From Pseudonocardia sp. MH-G8 (GTDB lineage: Bacteria > Actinomycetota > Actinomycetes > Mycobacteriales > Pseudonocardiaceae): 64,000 bases of DNA. A model generated the notes under the pieces. The model did no database searches. It had not been told where the DNA came from and worked only from the letters and a program-made list of their open reading frames with translations. Location of the stretch: the NCBI RefSeq assembly GCF_002262885.1, contig NZ_NKYF01000008.1, positions 240,331-304,330 of the forward strand, written 5' to 3'. Positions 45,908-55,246 of this stretch are shown in pieces. Numbering within the stretch: position 1 is the stretch's first letter; each line of letters starts with the position of its first letter. A program made the position numbers and the translations under genes.

Positions 45908-46795
45908 ATGTCGATCTTTCTCAACGAGAACAGCAAGGTCATCGTCCAGGGCATCACCGGCGGTGAGGGCACCAAGCACAGCACGAAGATGCTGGCGGCC
46001 GGCACGAACATCGTCGGCGGTGTCAACGCCCGCAAGGCCGGCACGACCGTGACCATCGGGGGCAAGGAGCTCACGGTGTTCGGCACGGTCGAGGAGGCGA
46101 TGAAGGAGACCGGCGCGGACGTGTCGGTGGTGTTCGTGCCGCCGAAGTTCGCCAAGGACGCGGTCATCGAGGCCGTGGACGCCGAGATCCCGCTGGCGGT
46201 GGTGATCACCGAGGGCATCCCGGTGCACGACTCGGCGTTCTTCTGGGCGCACGCGAGCGCCAAGGGCAACAAGACGCGGATCATCGGCCCGAACTGCCCC
46301 GGCATCATCTCGCCCGGGAAGTCGAACGCCGGGATCATCCCGGCCGACATCGCCGGTGCCGGCCCGATCGGGCTGGTGTCCAAGTCCGGCACGCTGACCT
46401 ACCAGATGATGTACGAGCTGCGCGAGCACGGTTTCTCCTCCGCGATCGGCATCGGCGGCGACCCGGTCATCGGCACCACCCACATCGACGCCCTCGCCGC
46501 GTTCGAGGCCGACCCGGACACGAAGGCGATCGTGATGATCGGCGAGATCGGCGGCGACGCCGAGGAACGCGCCGCGGACTACATCAAGGCCAACGTGACC
46601 AAGCCCGTGGTCGGGTACGTGGCCGGGTTCACCGCCCCGGAGGGCAAGACCATGGGCCACGCCGGGGCGATCGTGTCCGGCTCCGCCGGCACGGCGCAGG
46701 CCAAGAAGGACGCCCTGGAAGCCGCGGGCGTCAAGGTCGGAAAGACCCCCAGCGAGACCGCACAGCTGATGAAGGACATCCTGGCGAGCGCGTAG
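45908..46795 (+). CDS. sucD: Succinyl-CoA synthetase alpha subunit
   Basis: A 295-residue Rossmann-fold CoA-binding and phosphohistidine subunit. It begins SIFLNENSKVIVQGITGGEGTKHSTKML and has GPNCPGIISPGKSNAGIIP; the phosphorylated His lies in KTMGHAGAIVSG. Forms a heterotetramer with SucC. ATG 45908 is preceded by the end of sucC with almost no gap. Confidence 0.96.
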   Translation: MSIFLNENSKVIVQGITGGEGTKHSTKMLAAGTNIVGGVNARKAGTTVTIGGKELTVFGTVEEAMKETGADVSVVFVPPKFAKDAVIEAVDAEIPLAVVITEGIPVHDSAFFWAHASAKGNKTRIIGPNCPGIISPGKSNAGIIPADIAGAGPIGLVSKSGTLTYQMMYELREHGFSSAIGIGGDPVIGTTHIDALAAFEADPDTKAIVMIGEIGGDAEERAADYIKANVTKPVVGYVAGFTAPEGKTMGHAGAIVSGSAGTAQAKKDALEAAGVKVGKTPSETAQLMKDILASA

Positions 46796-46808
46796 CGATC
46801 GCCGCACA

Positions 46809-46850
46809 GGCCACCTCCCTGCGTCACGCCGCGGGGAGGTGGCCTTTGTT
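46809..46850 (+). terminator. sucCD intrinsic terminator
   Basis: GGCCACCTCCC (46809-46819) and GGGAGGTGGCC (46834-46844) form an 11-bp stem followed directly by TTTGTT, one of the few terminators here with a T-tract. Confidence 0.88.
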
Positions 46851-46907
46851 GCATGAAGGGTCGAGCCCACTAATGCGACCCAGGTTGCGTTAGAGCGCTC
46901 GCGCTGT

Positions 46908-46996
46908 TAGCGTCGAACCGTGCGCTCCTGACACCTCCCTGCCCGCGCCCGTGGCTCTGCCCGGCGGGTCCCGGTTCGTCCGTGAGGTGTCCGCCC
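46908..46996 (+). promoter_or_regulatory. ABC-F leader: leaderless three-codon ORF and anti-ribosome-site stem
   Basis: TAGCGT (46908-46913) ends 6 nt before GTG 46920, which opens the ORF GTG-CGC-TCC-TGA (MRS, 46920-46931). Directly after it ACACCTC (46931-46937) is complementary to GAGGTGT (46984-46990), which contains the likely ribosome site of the ABC-F gene. A nested CCCGC/GCGGG stem (46942-46946, 46964-46968) lies between. This layout would allow a ribosome stalled on the mini-ORF to free the ABC-F ribosome site. Confidence 0.5.
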
Positions 46997-48565
46997 GTGT
47001 CATCCCCTGCTGTCGTCTGCTCCGGCCTGTCCTTCTCCTGGCCCGACGGCACCCCCGTCCTGCAGGATCTCGACCTCGCGTTCGGTGCCGGCCGGACCGG
47101 CCTCGTCGGTGCCAACGGATCGGGCAAGTCCACGCTGCTACGGCTCGTCGCGGGCCTGCTCGTGCCCGACGCGGGCACCGTCCACACCGCAGGTGACGTC
47201 GGGTACCTGCCCCAGGACGTGGCCCTCGACCCCCGGCGCACCGTCGCGGAACTGCTCGGCATCGCCGCGCAGCGGGCCGCGCTGCATGCGGTCGAGGCCG
47301 GGGACGTCCCGGCCCCCGGCGACGACTGGGACGTCGACCGGGACATCGACTGGGACGTCGACTGGGACGTCGAGGAGCGCGCCACGGCCGAGCTCGCCCG
47401 CTTCGGCCTGCCCTCCGACCTGGACCGTGAGGTCGCCAGGCTGTCCGGCGGCGAGGCCGTGCTCACCGGGCTGGCCGGCCTGCTCGTGCGCCGCCCGTCG
47501 ATCACGTTGCTCGACGAGCCGACCAACAACCTCGACCGGCGGGCCCGCGAGCTGCTGTACGACGCCGTGGCCGGCTGGCCGGGCGTGCTCGTCGTCGTGA
47601 GCCACGACCGGGAGCTGTTGGAGCTCGTGGACGCGGTCGCCGAGCTGCGTGACGGCGCGGTGCGGCTGTTCGGAGGAACGCTGTCGGAGTACGAGGAGCA
47701 GCTGGCCGTCGAGCAGGAGGCGGCCCAGCGGACCGTCCGGGTGGCCGAGACCGGGCTGCGCCGCGAACGGCGGCAGCTCGCCGAAGCGCGGATCGCGCTC
47801 GACCGCCGCGCCCGCTACGCCGCCACCGACCACGCGAACAAGCGCCGCCCCAAGGTCATCATGAACCAGCGCAGGCAGGAGGCCCAGGTCTCCGCGGGCA
47901 AGTACCGGATCACGCACGAGCAGCGGCTCGCCGGTGCCCGTGCCGATCTGCGTGCGGCCGAGGCGGCCGTCCGGGACGACGACCGCATCCGCATCGACCT
48001 GCCCGGGACGGCTCTCCCGGCCGGGCGCACGGCCCTCGAGGTGGACGGGCACGTCGTCCGCGGCCCCGAACGGATCGGGTTGCTCGGTGGCAACGGCAGC
48101 GGCAAGACCACGCTGCTGCGCCGGCTCGCACCGGCGGTCCCGTTCGCCTACCTGCCGCAGCGGCTCGACGTGCTCGACGACGCCGCACGGGTGCTCGACG
48201 CGGTGCGTGCGGCCGCTCCGGACGCCGATCCGCAGCGGGTGCGGGCCGGGCTCGCCCGCTTCCGGGTCCACGGCGATGCCGTCGAGCGCCGGGTGCGCAC
48301 CCTGTCGGGCGGCGAGCGGTTCCGGGTCGTGCTGGCCCGGTTGCTGCTCGCGGAGCCGCCGCCACAACTGCTCCTGCTCGACGAGCCGACGAACAACCTC
48401 GATCTCGACAGCGTGGAGCGGCTCACCGAGGCGGTGCGAGCCTTCCGCGGGGCGGTCGTCGTCGCGAGCCACGACGTGCCGTTCCTGAGGAGGATCGGTT
48501 GCACGCGGTGGTGGAACGTGGAAAGTGGGTTGTGCGAGGTGTCCGAACCCGCCGGCGCGGGCTGA
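46997..48565 (+). CDS. ABC-F family ATP-binding protein (ribosome-associated, resistance-type layout)
   Basis: A 522-residue protein with two ABC ATPase domains and no membrane part. Walker A motifs are GANGSGKST near residue 38 and GGNGSGKTT near 364. Signatures are LSGGEAVL and LSGGERFR, with LDEPTNNLD twice. A charged linker (LRRERRQLAEARIALDRRARYAATDHANKRRPKVIMNQRRQEA) would reach the ribosomal E/P site. ABC-F proteins either protect the ribosome from antibiotics (TlrC, OleB, LmrC in actinomycetes) or tune translation. An expanded DWDV segment is at about residues 109-126. GTG 46997 has GAGGTG upstream; GTG 46982 is in frame but would put that site inside the gene. Confidence 0.88.
   Translation: MSSPAVVCSGLSFSWPDGTPVLQDLDLAFGAGRTGLVGANGSGKSTLLRLVAGLLVPDAGTVHTAGDVGYLPQDVALDPRRTVAELLGIAAQRAALHAVEAGDVPAPGDDWDVDRDIDWDVDWDVEERATAELARFGLPSDLDREVARLSGGEAVLTGLAGLLVRRPSITLLDEPTNNLDRRARELLYDAVAGWPGVLVVVSHDRELLELVDAVAELRDGAVRLFGGTLSEYEEQLAVEQEAAQRTVRVAETGLRRERRQLAEARIALDRRARYAATDHANKRRPKVIMNQRRQEAQVSAGKYRITHEQRLAGARADLRAAEAAVRDDDRIRIDLPGTALPAGRTALEVDGHVVRGPERIGLLGGNGSGKTTLLRRLAPAVPFAYLPQRLDVLDDAARVLDAVRAAAPDADPQRVRAGLARFRVHGDAVERRVRTLSGGERFRVVLARLLLAEPPPQLLLLDEPTNNLDLDSVERLTEAVRAFRGAVVVASHDVPFLRRIGCTRWWNVESGLCEVSEPAGAG
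47324..47371 (+). repeat. Four 12-bp repeats inside the ABC-F gene
   Basis: GACTGGGACGTC occurs at 47324-47335, 47348-47359 and 47360-47371, with a diverged copy GACCGGGACATC at 47336-47347. It expands a single conserved DWDV into four acidic-aromatic tetrads without changing frame. Confidence 0.85.
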
Positions 48566-48598
48566 TCGCCCGCCCACGCCGATACCTGCACGATGGAC

Positions 48599-48604
48599 TA
48601 GCGT
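48599..48604 (+). promoter_or_regulatory. -10 box of the DUF5336 gene
   Basis: TAGCGT at 48599-48604 precedes ATG 48659 by 54 bases; a GGGGAG ribosome site is present, so this transcript has a normal leader. Confidence 0.4.
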
Positions 48605-48658
48605 TCCGACCGCCGCCTGCGCCGGACCGCGGGAGTCCGCACGAGGGGAGTTCGTTCC

Positions 48659-49636
48659 ATGAGCCAGCAACCGGGAACACCCGGGGCCGCGTCGTCGACG
48701 CCGGCCACGTCGGGTTCCACATCATCGGACACGTCGAGCTCGGGAACCCCGTCCGCCTCAGAGTCGCAGCTCGCACCCGGACCGGCGCGCCTCCTCGCGC
48801 TCGTCACGGCCGGCCTCGGCCTCGTGATCTACCTGATCGGCTTCCTCGACCTGGGGCTGGCCACCACGTTCATCGGGGTTCTCCTCGTCGGCGGTGGTCT
48901 GCTCGCGGGATCGACCCTGCTGCCGAAGGTCGGGCGCGTGCTCGTGCCGTCCGCGGTGATGGTGACCACCGGCACCCTGCTGTTCCTGCAGATGGTCACG
49001 AGCGGTTCCTCGCCCACCCCGGTGATCATCGCGCTCGTCCTCGCCTTCCTGCAGACCGTCGCCGTGATCGGCGCGGTGCTGCTGGACGCGGGCCTGGTGA
49101 AGGCGCCGGCGCCCCGGGCGAGCACACCCCCGGGGTACGGCCAGCCGGGCGGCTACGGCCAGTACCCGCCGGGGTACGGCCAGCAGCCGGGCTACGGCCA
49201 GTACCCGCAGGGGTACGGCCAGCAGCCCGGCTACGGCGCTGCCCCCGGTTACGGCCAGCCGGGTCAGTACGGTCAGCCGGGCTACGGGCAGCAGGGTTAC
49301 GGCGCTCCCGCCGGCTACGGCCAGCAGCAGCAGGCGCCATGGGGCCAGGCCCCCGCTCCGGCTCAGGGCCAGGGCCAGAGCGAGTCCGGCGGGCGACCTG
49401 CGGGCACTCCGAGCTGGTACGGCGGCGGCTCCACCGACAGCAGCGCCGACACCCCGAGCGCTCCAGGCACACCGTTGGCTTCCGGTGCTCCCGCACAGCC
49501 CGCCGAGTCGACCGGTGCGGCCCCGCAGGCGCAGGGGCGCTCGGAGCAGGGTGACCCGGAGCAGACGAGCGTCGACCAGACGCAGATCATCCAGTCCGGC
49601 GAGCAGCGTCCGAACCAGCAGAACGGCGGCTACTAG
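48659..49636 (+). CDS. DUF5336 membrane protein with GYGQ-rich tail (34-kDa antigen, Rv0954-like)
   Basis: A 325-residue protein. A Ser/Thr/Pro-rich N-terminus of about 42 residues is followed by four membrane helices (about 43-148) and a long tail of PGYGQQ-type repeats, then Gln/Ser/Gly-rich sequence. The helices match DUF5336, whose mycobacterial member Rv0954 lies at the same place after sucCD and is associated with the division/elongation machinery and antigenicity. The low-complexity Tyr/Gln tail could drive self-association. Function here is not established. Confidence 0.85.
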   Translation: MSQQPGTPGAASSTPATSGSTSSDTSSSGTPSASESQLAPGPARLLALVTAGLGLVIYLIGFLDLGLATTFIGVLLVGGGLLAGSTLLPKVGRVLVPSAVMVTTGTLLFLQMVTSGSSPTPVIIALVLAFLQTVAVIGAVLLDAGLVKAPAPRASTPPGYGQPGGYGQYPPGYGQQPGYGQYPQGYGQQPGYGAAPGYGQPGQYGQPGYGQQGYGAPAGYGQQQQAPWGQAPAPAQGQGQSESGGRPAGTPSWYGGGSTDSSADTPSAPGTPLASGAPAQPAESTGAAPQAQGRSEQGDPEQTSVDQTQIIQSGEQRPNQQNGGY

Positions 49637-49708
49637 TCCGGCGGCTCCCACAGGGGCCCGGCGGCGCGCCTGCACCACCCGCACGGGTAGCGCTGCAACC
49701 CTGAGCGG

Positions 49709-51730
49709 GTGACGAGCACCCTCGCCGGCACCGACCGCGAACCGCACCCCGAGCCGGAGCCCGAACCCTCTGCCGGCGGTGTCGAGGGCCTCGATCGCCT
49801 GCGGTTGCTGCTCGCGGGCGCAATGGGGACCGTCCTGCTCAGCTACGCCCTGCTCGTCCCCTCCGCCGCCGTGGTGATCGCCACGGCCGGCGGTGCGGTG
49901 TCGATCGACGGGGCGTTCGCCGCGGCGATCCCGCTCTGGATCGCCGCGCACCAGATCCCGCTGGTGCTCGAGGGGCAGCCGCTCAGCATGCTGCCGCTGC
50001 TGCCGACCGCCGGGATCATCGCGGTGATCGCGTTCGGGGCGGGGTGGTCGGTCCGTCGCCTCGGGGGACGCCCGCGGCACGATGCCGGTGCCGTGGTCGC
50101 AGCGCTCGCGGGCGCTCACGCCGCCGTCGCCGTGCTGGGCAGCGCGTTGCTCCCGCGGGCGGCCGAGGTCGCGGTGGCCCCGTGGTCGGCGATGGTCGGC
50201 GGCGGGCTGGTGGCCGCCGGCGCCGCGCTGCTCGGGGTCGTGCGGGCCTGCGGGCTGCCGCCGGAATCGGCCGCCCGGCTCCCCGGGTGGGTGCGCCCTG
50301 CGCTGCACGGCGCGGCCGTGGCGCTCACCGGGCTGGCGTTCACCGGAGCGCTGGTGCTGTTCGCCGGCCTGGTCCTGCAGGCCGACGCGGTGGCGGCCGC
50401 CTACGCGCGGCTGGCGCCCGGATTCGGGGCCGGTGTCGGTGTCACGCTGCTGGCGGGCGCGTACCTGCCCAACGCCGTCGTCGCGGGCGTGAGCTGGGCG
50501 TTGGGCCCGGGCGTCGCCGTGGGAGCCGCCACGGCGTCGCCGTTCGTCACGCACACCGCGGAGCCGTCGAGCTTCCCGCTGCTGGCCGCCCTCCCGAGCG
50601 GGATGCCGCCGGTGTGGGCGCTGGGCGCGTTCCTGCTGCCGCTGGGTGTCGGTGTGCTGACCGGGATCGCGGTGCGACGCGCAGCGACCGCGCAGCACGG
50701 GTTCGCGGCCGCCCTCGCCGCTGTCGGCCTCAGCGCGGCCACCGTCGGTGTGCTCTCGGTGATGGCGGGCGGGCGACTCGCGACCGGGCCGTTCGATCCG
50801 GTGCGGCTTCCCGTCGAGCTGCTGGTCCCGGCCACGCTGCTGTGGGTCGGCGTGCCGGTAATGTTGATCTCCGTGCTGCGCCCGGCCGGCGCGCCGGCAG
50901 CGGACCGCGCCGCTCCTGACCGCAAGAACGACCGCAAGAACGACCACGAGGACGACGCGGACATCGGTGACCATGGCGCCGACCATGGCGCCGACCATGG
51001 CGCCGATCAGGAGGAGGTCGGCGACCAACCCGCGACCTCCGAGGCGGGCGAGCACGAGCCGGACGAGGACCCGGAGGAACCTTCGGAGGACGCTCCTGAG
51101 GACGACGCTCCTGATGAGGACTCCGCAGGGACCTCGCGGGAAGGCGGCGCGTCCGGTGAGGGCGGGGCCGGGAGCGGCGCGAGGGAGGCCGGCGACACGA
51201 GTCGGGGTACGCGCTCCCGGCCCGGTGCGACCGCGCGCTCGCCCGGTGCCGGTGCTGCCGAGGCGGCGCGGCGCGGCGCGCGTCGGGGCAAGGCCGAGGC
51301 GCAGGACGGTTCCGGTGCGCAGCGACGGAGTGGCGTCGAGCGCGGGAAGGGGCCGCGGGCGCAGCGCTCCGACGGCGACACCGCGCCGAGCGCGTCGCGG
51401 CGGGCCGGATCCCGGGTCGAGCAGCACGACCCGCGCCGGCGCGAGCGCGTGCGCACCGAGCGGGACGCGGGAAGCCGCGCGGCCCAGCGGTCTGCGGGCG
51501 AGCGGCAGGAGCCGGCGGGCGACACACACCCCCGCGCCGGGCGCACCTCGTTCCTGCCGTGGCGCCGCCGCCGGCGCGAGCAGGTCACCGCGCCGCCCGC
51601 CCCGGAGCCGCCCGTCCCGGAGCCGCCCGTCCCGGAGCCGCAGGGCCCCCAGACGGTCGGCGAGCTCGTCGCGCTGCGGGCACAGGAGGAGGCCGCGCGG
51701 GAGGCGGCGCCACCCGACGGCGAGCGTTGA
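49709..51730 (+). CDS. PerM-like (DUF6350) cell-division membrane protein with long charged tail
   Basis: A 673-residue protein. Residues about 30-395 contain roughly ten hydrophobic helices and match the Rv0955/PerM family, a protein needed for division and persistence in M. tuberculosis. The C-terminal 275 residues are charged and disordered, with three DHGA repeats (12-bp units GACCATGGCGCC near 50969-51004), Glu/Asp-rich and then Arg-rich stretches and three copies of PPVPEP-type units. The tail makes it far longer than Rv0955 (455). GTG 49709 starts it; purN and purH follow as in mycobacteria. Confidence 0.82.
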   Translation: MTSTLAGTDREPHPEPEPEPSAGGVEGLDRLRLLLAGAMGTVLLSYALLVPSAAVVIATAGGAVSIDGAFAAAIPLWIAAHQIPLVLEGQPLSMLPLLPTAGIIAVIAFGAGWSVRRLGGRPRHDAGAVVAALAGAHAAVAVLGSALLPRAAEVAVAPWSAMVGGGLVAAGAALLGVVRACGLPPESAARLPGWVRPALHGAAVALTGLAFTGALVLFAGLVLQADAVAAAYARLAPGFGAGVGVTLLAGAYLPNAVVAGVSWALGPGVAVGAATASPFVTHTAEPSSFPLLAALPSGMPPVWALGAFLLPLGVGVLTGIAVRRAATAQHGFAAALAAVGLSAATVGVLSVMAGGRLATGPFDPVRLPVELLVPATLLWVGVPVMLISVLRPAGAPAADRAAPDRKNDRKNDHEDDADIGDHGADHGADHGADQEEVGDQPATSEAGEHEPDEDPEEPSEDAPEDDAPDEDSAGTSREGGASGEGGAGSGAREAGDTSRGTRSRPGATARSPGAGAAEAARRGARRGKAEAQDGSGAQRRSGVERGKGPRAQRSDGDTAPSASRRAGSRVEQHDPRRRERVRTERDAGSRAAQRSAGERQEPAGDTHPRAGRTSFLPWRRRRREQVTAPPAPEPPVPEPPVPEPQGPQTVGELVALRAQEEAAREAAPPDGER

Positions 51731-51809
51731 CCGGTGGTCGACTCCGCGGCCGCGCGCTGATCACGTCGCGGGAAGCAGGTCCGGGGGCGGTGTGACCTGC
51801 ACCGCCGCC

Positions 51810-51815
51810 TACCCT
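51810..51815 (+). promoter_or_regulatory. -10 box of purNH
   Basis: TACCCT at 51810-51815, about 45 bases before the purN GTG. No clear -35 and no purine riboswitch fold was recognised in the short leader. Confidence 0.4.
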
Positions 51816-51860
51816 GGGCATCGTCAGAGGTGATCCCCCGACCCTTCGAGGAGCTCCCGC

Positions 51861-52504
51861 GTGCCCGCGTCGCCGAGCCGTTCGTACCGGGTCGAGATCC
51901 CCGCACCGGCCCGGGTCGTCGTGCTCGTGTCCGGGTCGGGCACCCTCCTGCAGGCGCTGCTCGACGCCGCGACGGAGCCCGGGTACCCGGCGCAGGTCGT
52001 GGCCGTCGGCTCCGACCGCGCCGACATCGAAGGGCTCGCGCGCGCCCGCCGGGCCGGGGTGCCGACGTTCACCGTGCGCGTCGCCGACCACGCCGACCGC
52101 GCGTCCTGGGACGCCGCGATCGCCAAGACGGTGGCCGAACACCGCCCCGACCTCGTCGTGAGCGCCGGCTTCATGAAGATCCTCGGGCCGGGCTTCCTGT
52201 CGGGGGTCGGCTGCCCGATGGTCAACACGCATCCGGCGCTGCTGCCGTCGTTCCCGGGGGTGCGCGGGCCTGCCGACGCGCTGGCGTACGGCGTGAAGAT
52301 CACCGGAGCCACCGTCCACCTCGTCGACGACGGCGTGGACACCGGCCCGGTGCTCGCGCAGAGCGCCGTGCCCGTCGAGGCCGGTGACACCGTCGACACC
52401 CTGCACGAACGCATCAAGATCGAGGAGCGACGGCTGCTGGTCGGCACCGTCGCCGCGCTGGCTCGCGAAGGGGCCACCGTGACCGGACGAGAGGTGACCA
52501 TTCC

Positions 52505-52508
<4 letters not shown>
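51861..52508 (+). CDS. purN: Phosphoribosylglycinamide formyltransferase 1
   Basis: PurN uses 10-formyl-THF to formylate GAR, the third step of purine synthesis. The 215-residue protein has VVVLVSGSGTLLQALLDA for phosphate binding, and catalytic Asn, His and Asp in VNTHPALLPSFPG and VDDGVDTGPV. GTG 51861 has a GAGGAG ribosome site. Its stop overlaps purH (GTGA), so the two are co-translated. Confidence 0.95.
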
Positions 52509-54091
<1,583 letters not shown>

Positions 54092-54117
54092 CGGCCCGGT
54101 CCGGGGTGTCGCTCCCG

Positions 54118-54148
54118 GACGAACGAACGAGGCCGCGGTTCGTTCGTC
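54118..54148 (+). terminator. purH terminator
   Basis: GACGAACGAAC (54118-54128) and GTTCGTTCGTC (54138-54148) form a perfect 11-bp stem with a 9-nt loop, 26 bases after the purH stop. Confidence 0.75.
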
Positions 54149-54194
54149 GGGCTCAGCGGCTGATCACGGACGGAAATCCGGTGGCGGCCGCCGG

Positions 54195-54200
54195 TAGCGT
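54195..54200 (+). promoter_or_regulatory. Leaderless promoter -10 box of the erm leader peptide
   Basis: TAGCGT at 54195-54200 ends 7 nt before ATG 54208, so transcription should start at or one base before the leader-peptide start codon. Confidence 0.6.
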
Positions 54201-54207
54201 GATCCGC

Positions 54208-54258
54208 ATGTTCGCCTCGATACGGCTGCGGCGCGACGCTCGGACGCCGCGCAGCTGA
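54208..54258 (+). CDS. Putative Erm leader peptide, RLR class, 16 residues
   Basis: The ORF encodes MFASIRLRRDARTPRS and ends 82 bases before the erm start. The Arg-Leu-Arg at residues 6-8 is the motif on which macrolide-bound ribosomes stall in leader peptides such as ErmDL (which contains MRLR). The codons for it (54223-54231) form part of the left arm of a hairpin (GCTGCG 54225-54230 with CGCAGC 54250-54255), so a stalled ribosome would open the stem. It is predicted to be leaderless. The assignment rests on motif, size and position, not on homology search. Confidence 0.65.
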   Translation: MFASIRLRRDARTPRS

Positions 54259-54299
54259 TCCCCGCCCTCGGGCCGTTCCGCTCTGCGCGCGTCCGATCC

Positions 54300-54336
54300 G
54301 GACCCCCCGTCTGTGATCGATGCGAAGCGCAGGTCC
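54300..54336 (+). promoter_or_regulatory. Possible ribosome-site-masking stem before erm
   Basis: GGACC (54300-54304) can pair with GGTCC (54332-54336); the second arm includes the G-rich part of the weak erm ribosome site (CAGG, 54330-54333). A nearby GTCCG/CGGAC pair (54291-54303) is a competing stem. Alternative folding could couple erm translation to ribosome position on the leader. Confidence 0.4.
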
Positions 54337-54340
54337 CCGC

Positions 54341-55105
54341 ATGCCCTCTTCCTCCCGTCCCGCCGTCGGCGGACGGCACGAACTCGGACAGAACTTCCTC
54401 GTCGACGGCCGCGTCGTGGCCCGCATCGCCGCGCTGGTGCCACCCGGTCCGGTCGTCGAGCTCGGTGCCGGTGACGGCGCCCTCACGCGACGGCTCGCCG
54501 GCCGCGACGGCGACGTCACGGCCGTCGAACTCGACCCCGGCCGTGCCGCCGGGCTGCGCCGGGCGCTCGGCGGGCGCGTCCGCGTCGTGCAGGCGGACAT
54601 GCTGCGGTTCCGGCTCGACGGCGCCCCCACCGTCGTCTCGAACGTGCCGTTCGGCATCACGACACCGGTGCTGCGGCACCTGCTGGCCCAGCGAGCGTGG
54701 ACGACGGCGGTGCTGCTCCTGCAGTGGGAGGTCGCCCGCAAGCGCGCGGCCGTCGGCGGCACGACCCTGCTCACCGCGAGCTGGTGGCCCTGGTACGAGT
54801 TCTCGCTCGCCGGCCGCGTCCCGGCGTCGGCGTTCCGCCCGCGCCCGGCGGTCGACGGCGGCATCCTCGTGCTCCACCGCCGCCCCGAGCCGCTGGTGCC
54901 GCTCGCGGAACGCGCCGCCTACCAGCGGCTGGTCCGCGAGGCGTTCCGGGGTGACCGGCTGCTCCCCGCCGTCCGGCGGGCGCTGCCGGCTCCGCGTCGC
55001 TGGCTGGCCGCTCACGGGCTCGACACCGGTACGCGTCCCCGGGACCTGGGGGCGCAGGAATGGGCAGCGCTCCACGCCGCGGTGAACGACACGACGCAGC
55101 CCTGA
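54341..55105 (+). CDS. erm: 23S rRNA (adenine-N6) dimethyltransferase, Erm family
   Basis: A 254-residue methyltransferase. Erm enzymes dimethylate A2058 of 23S rRNA and give macrolide-lincosamide-streptogramin B resistance. Visible motifs: GQNFLVDGRVVARIAALV, SAM motif I VVELGAGDGALT, catalytic SNVPFGITTPVLRHLL (NxPF type, Erm rather than KsgA) and WWPWYEFSLAGRVPASAFRPRPAVDGGILVLHRR. ATG 54341 has only a weak ribosome site, fitting attenuation control from the leader ORF upstream. GC content is like its neighbours, so recent transfer is not evident. Confidence 0.9.
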   Translation: MPSSSRPAVGGRHELGQNFLVDGRVVARIAALVPPGPVVELGAGDGALTRRLAGRDGDVTAVELDPGRAAGLRRALGGRVRVVQADMLRFRLDGAPTVVSNVPFGITTPVLRHLLAQRAWTTAVLLLQWEVARKRAAVGGTTLLTASWWPWYEFSLAGRVPASAFRPRPAVDGGILVLHRRPEPLVPLAERAAYQRLVREAFRGDRLLPAVRRALPAPRRWLAAHGLDTGTRPRDLGAQEWAALHAAVNDTTQP

Positions 55106-55163
55106 TCCTCCCGGTGCAGGTCGGCTCCAAGGTGGGCGGTTGGGGCATGGGTGTGAGCCCTGC

Positions 55164-55192
55164 TTGAGTCCAGGGCCGGATCCCGCTAGTAT
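55164..55192 (+). promoter_or_regulatory. Promoter of imuA'-imuB
   Basis: TTGAGT (55164-55169) and TAGTAT (55187-55192) with exactly 17 bases between. The last base of the -10 is the first base of the LexA box. Confidence 0.75.
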
Positions 55193-55207
55193 CGAACACA
55201 CGTTCGA
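55192..55207. promoter_or_regulatory. LexA (SOS) box of imuA'-imuB
   Basis: TCGAACACACGTTCGA fits the actinobacterial LexA consensus TCGAAC-N4-GTTCGA perfectly and lies at the transcription start, so the cassette should be DNA-damage inducible. Confidence 0.93.
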
Positions 55208-55246
55208 TCGCCGTCTCCCCGCGGCCGACCAACGCGGGAGGCGTGC

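Noticed and set aside
54341..55105. KsgA (16S rRNA dimethyltransferase) instead of Erm
   Set aside because: The catalytic motif NVPF, the WWPWYEFSLAGRVP segment and the leader peptide fit Erm; KsgA has NLPY and different neighbours.
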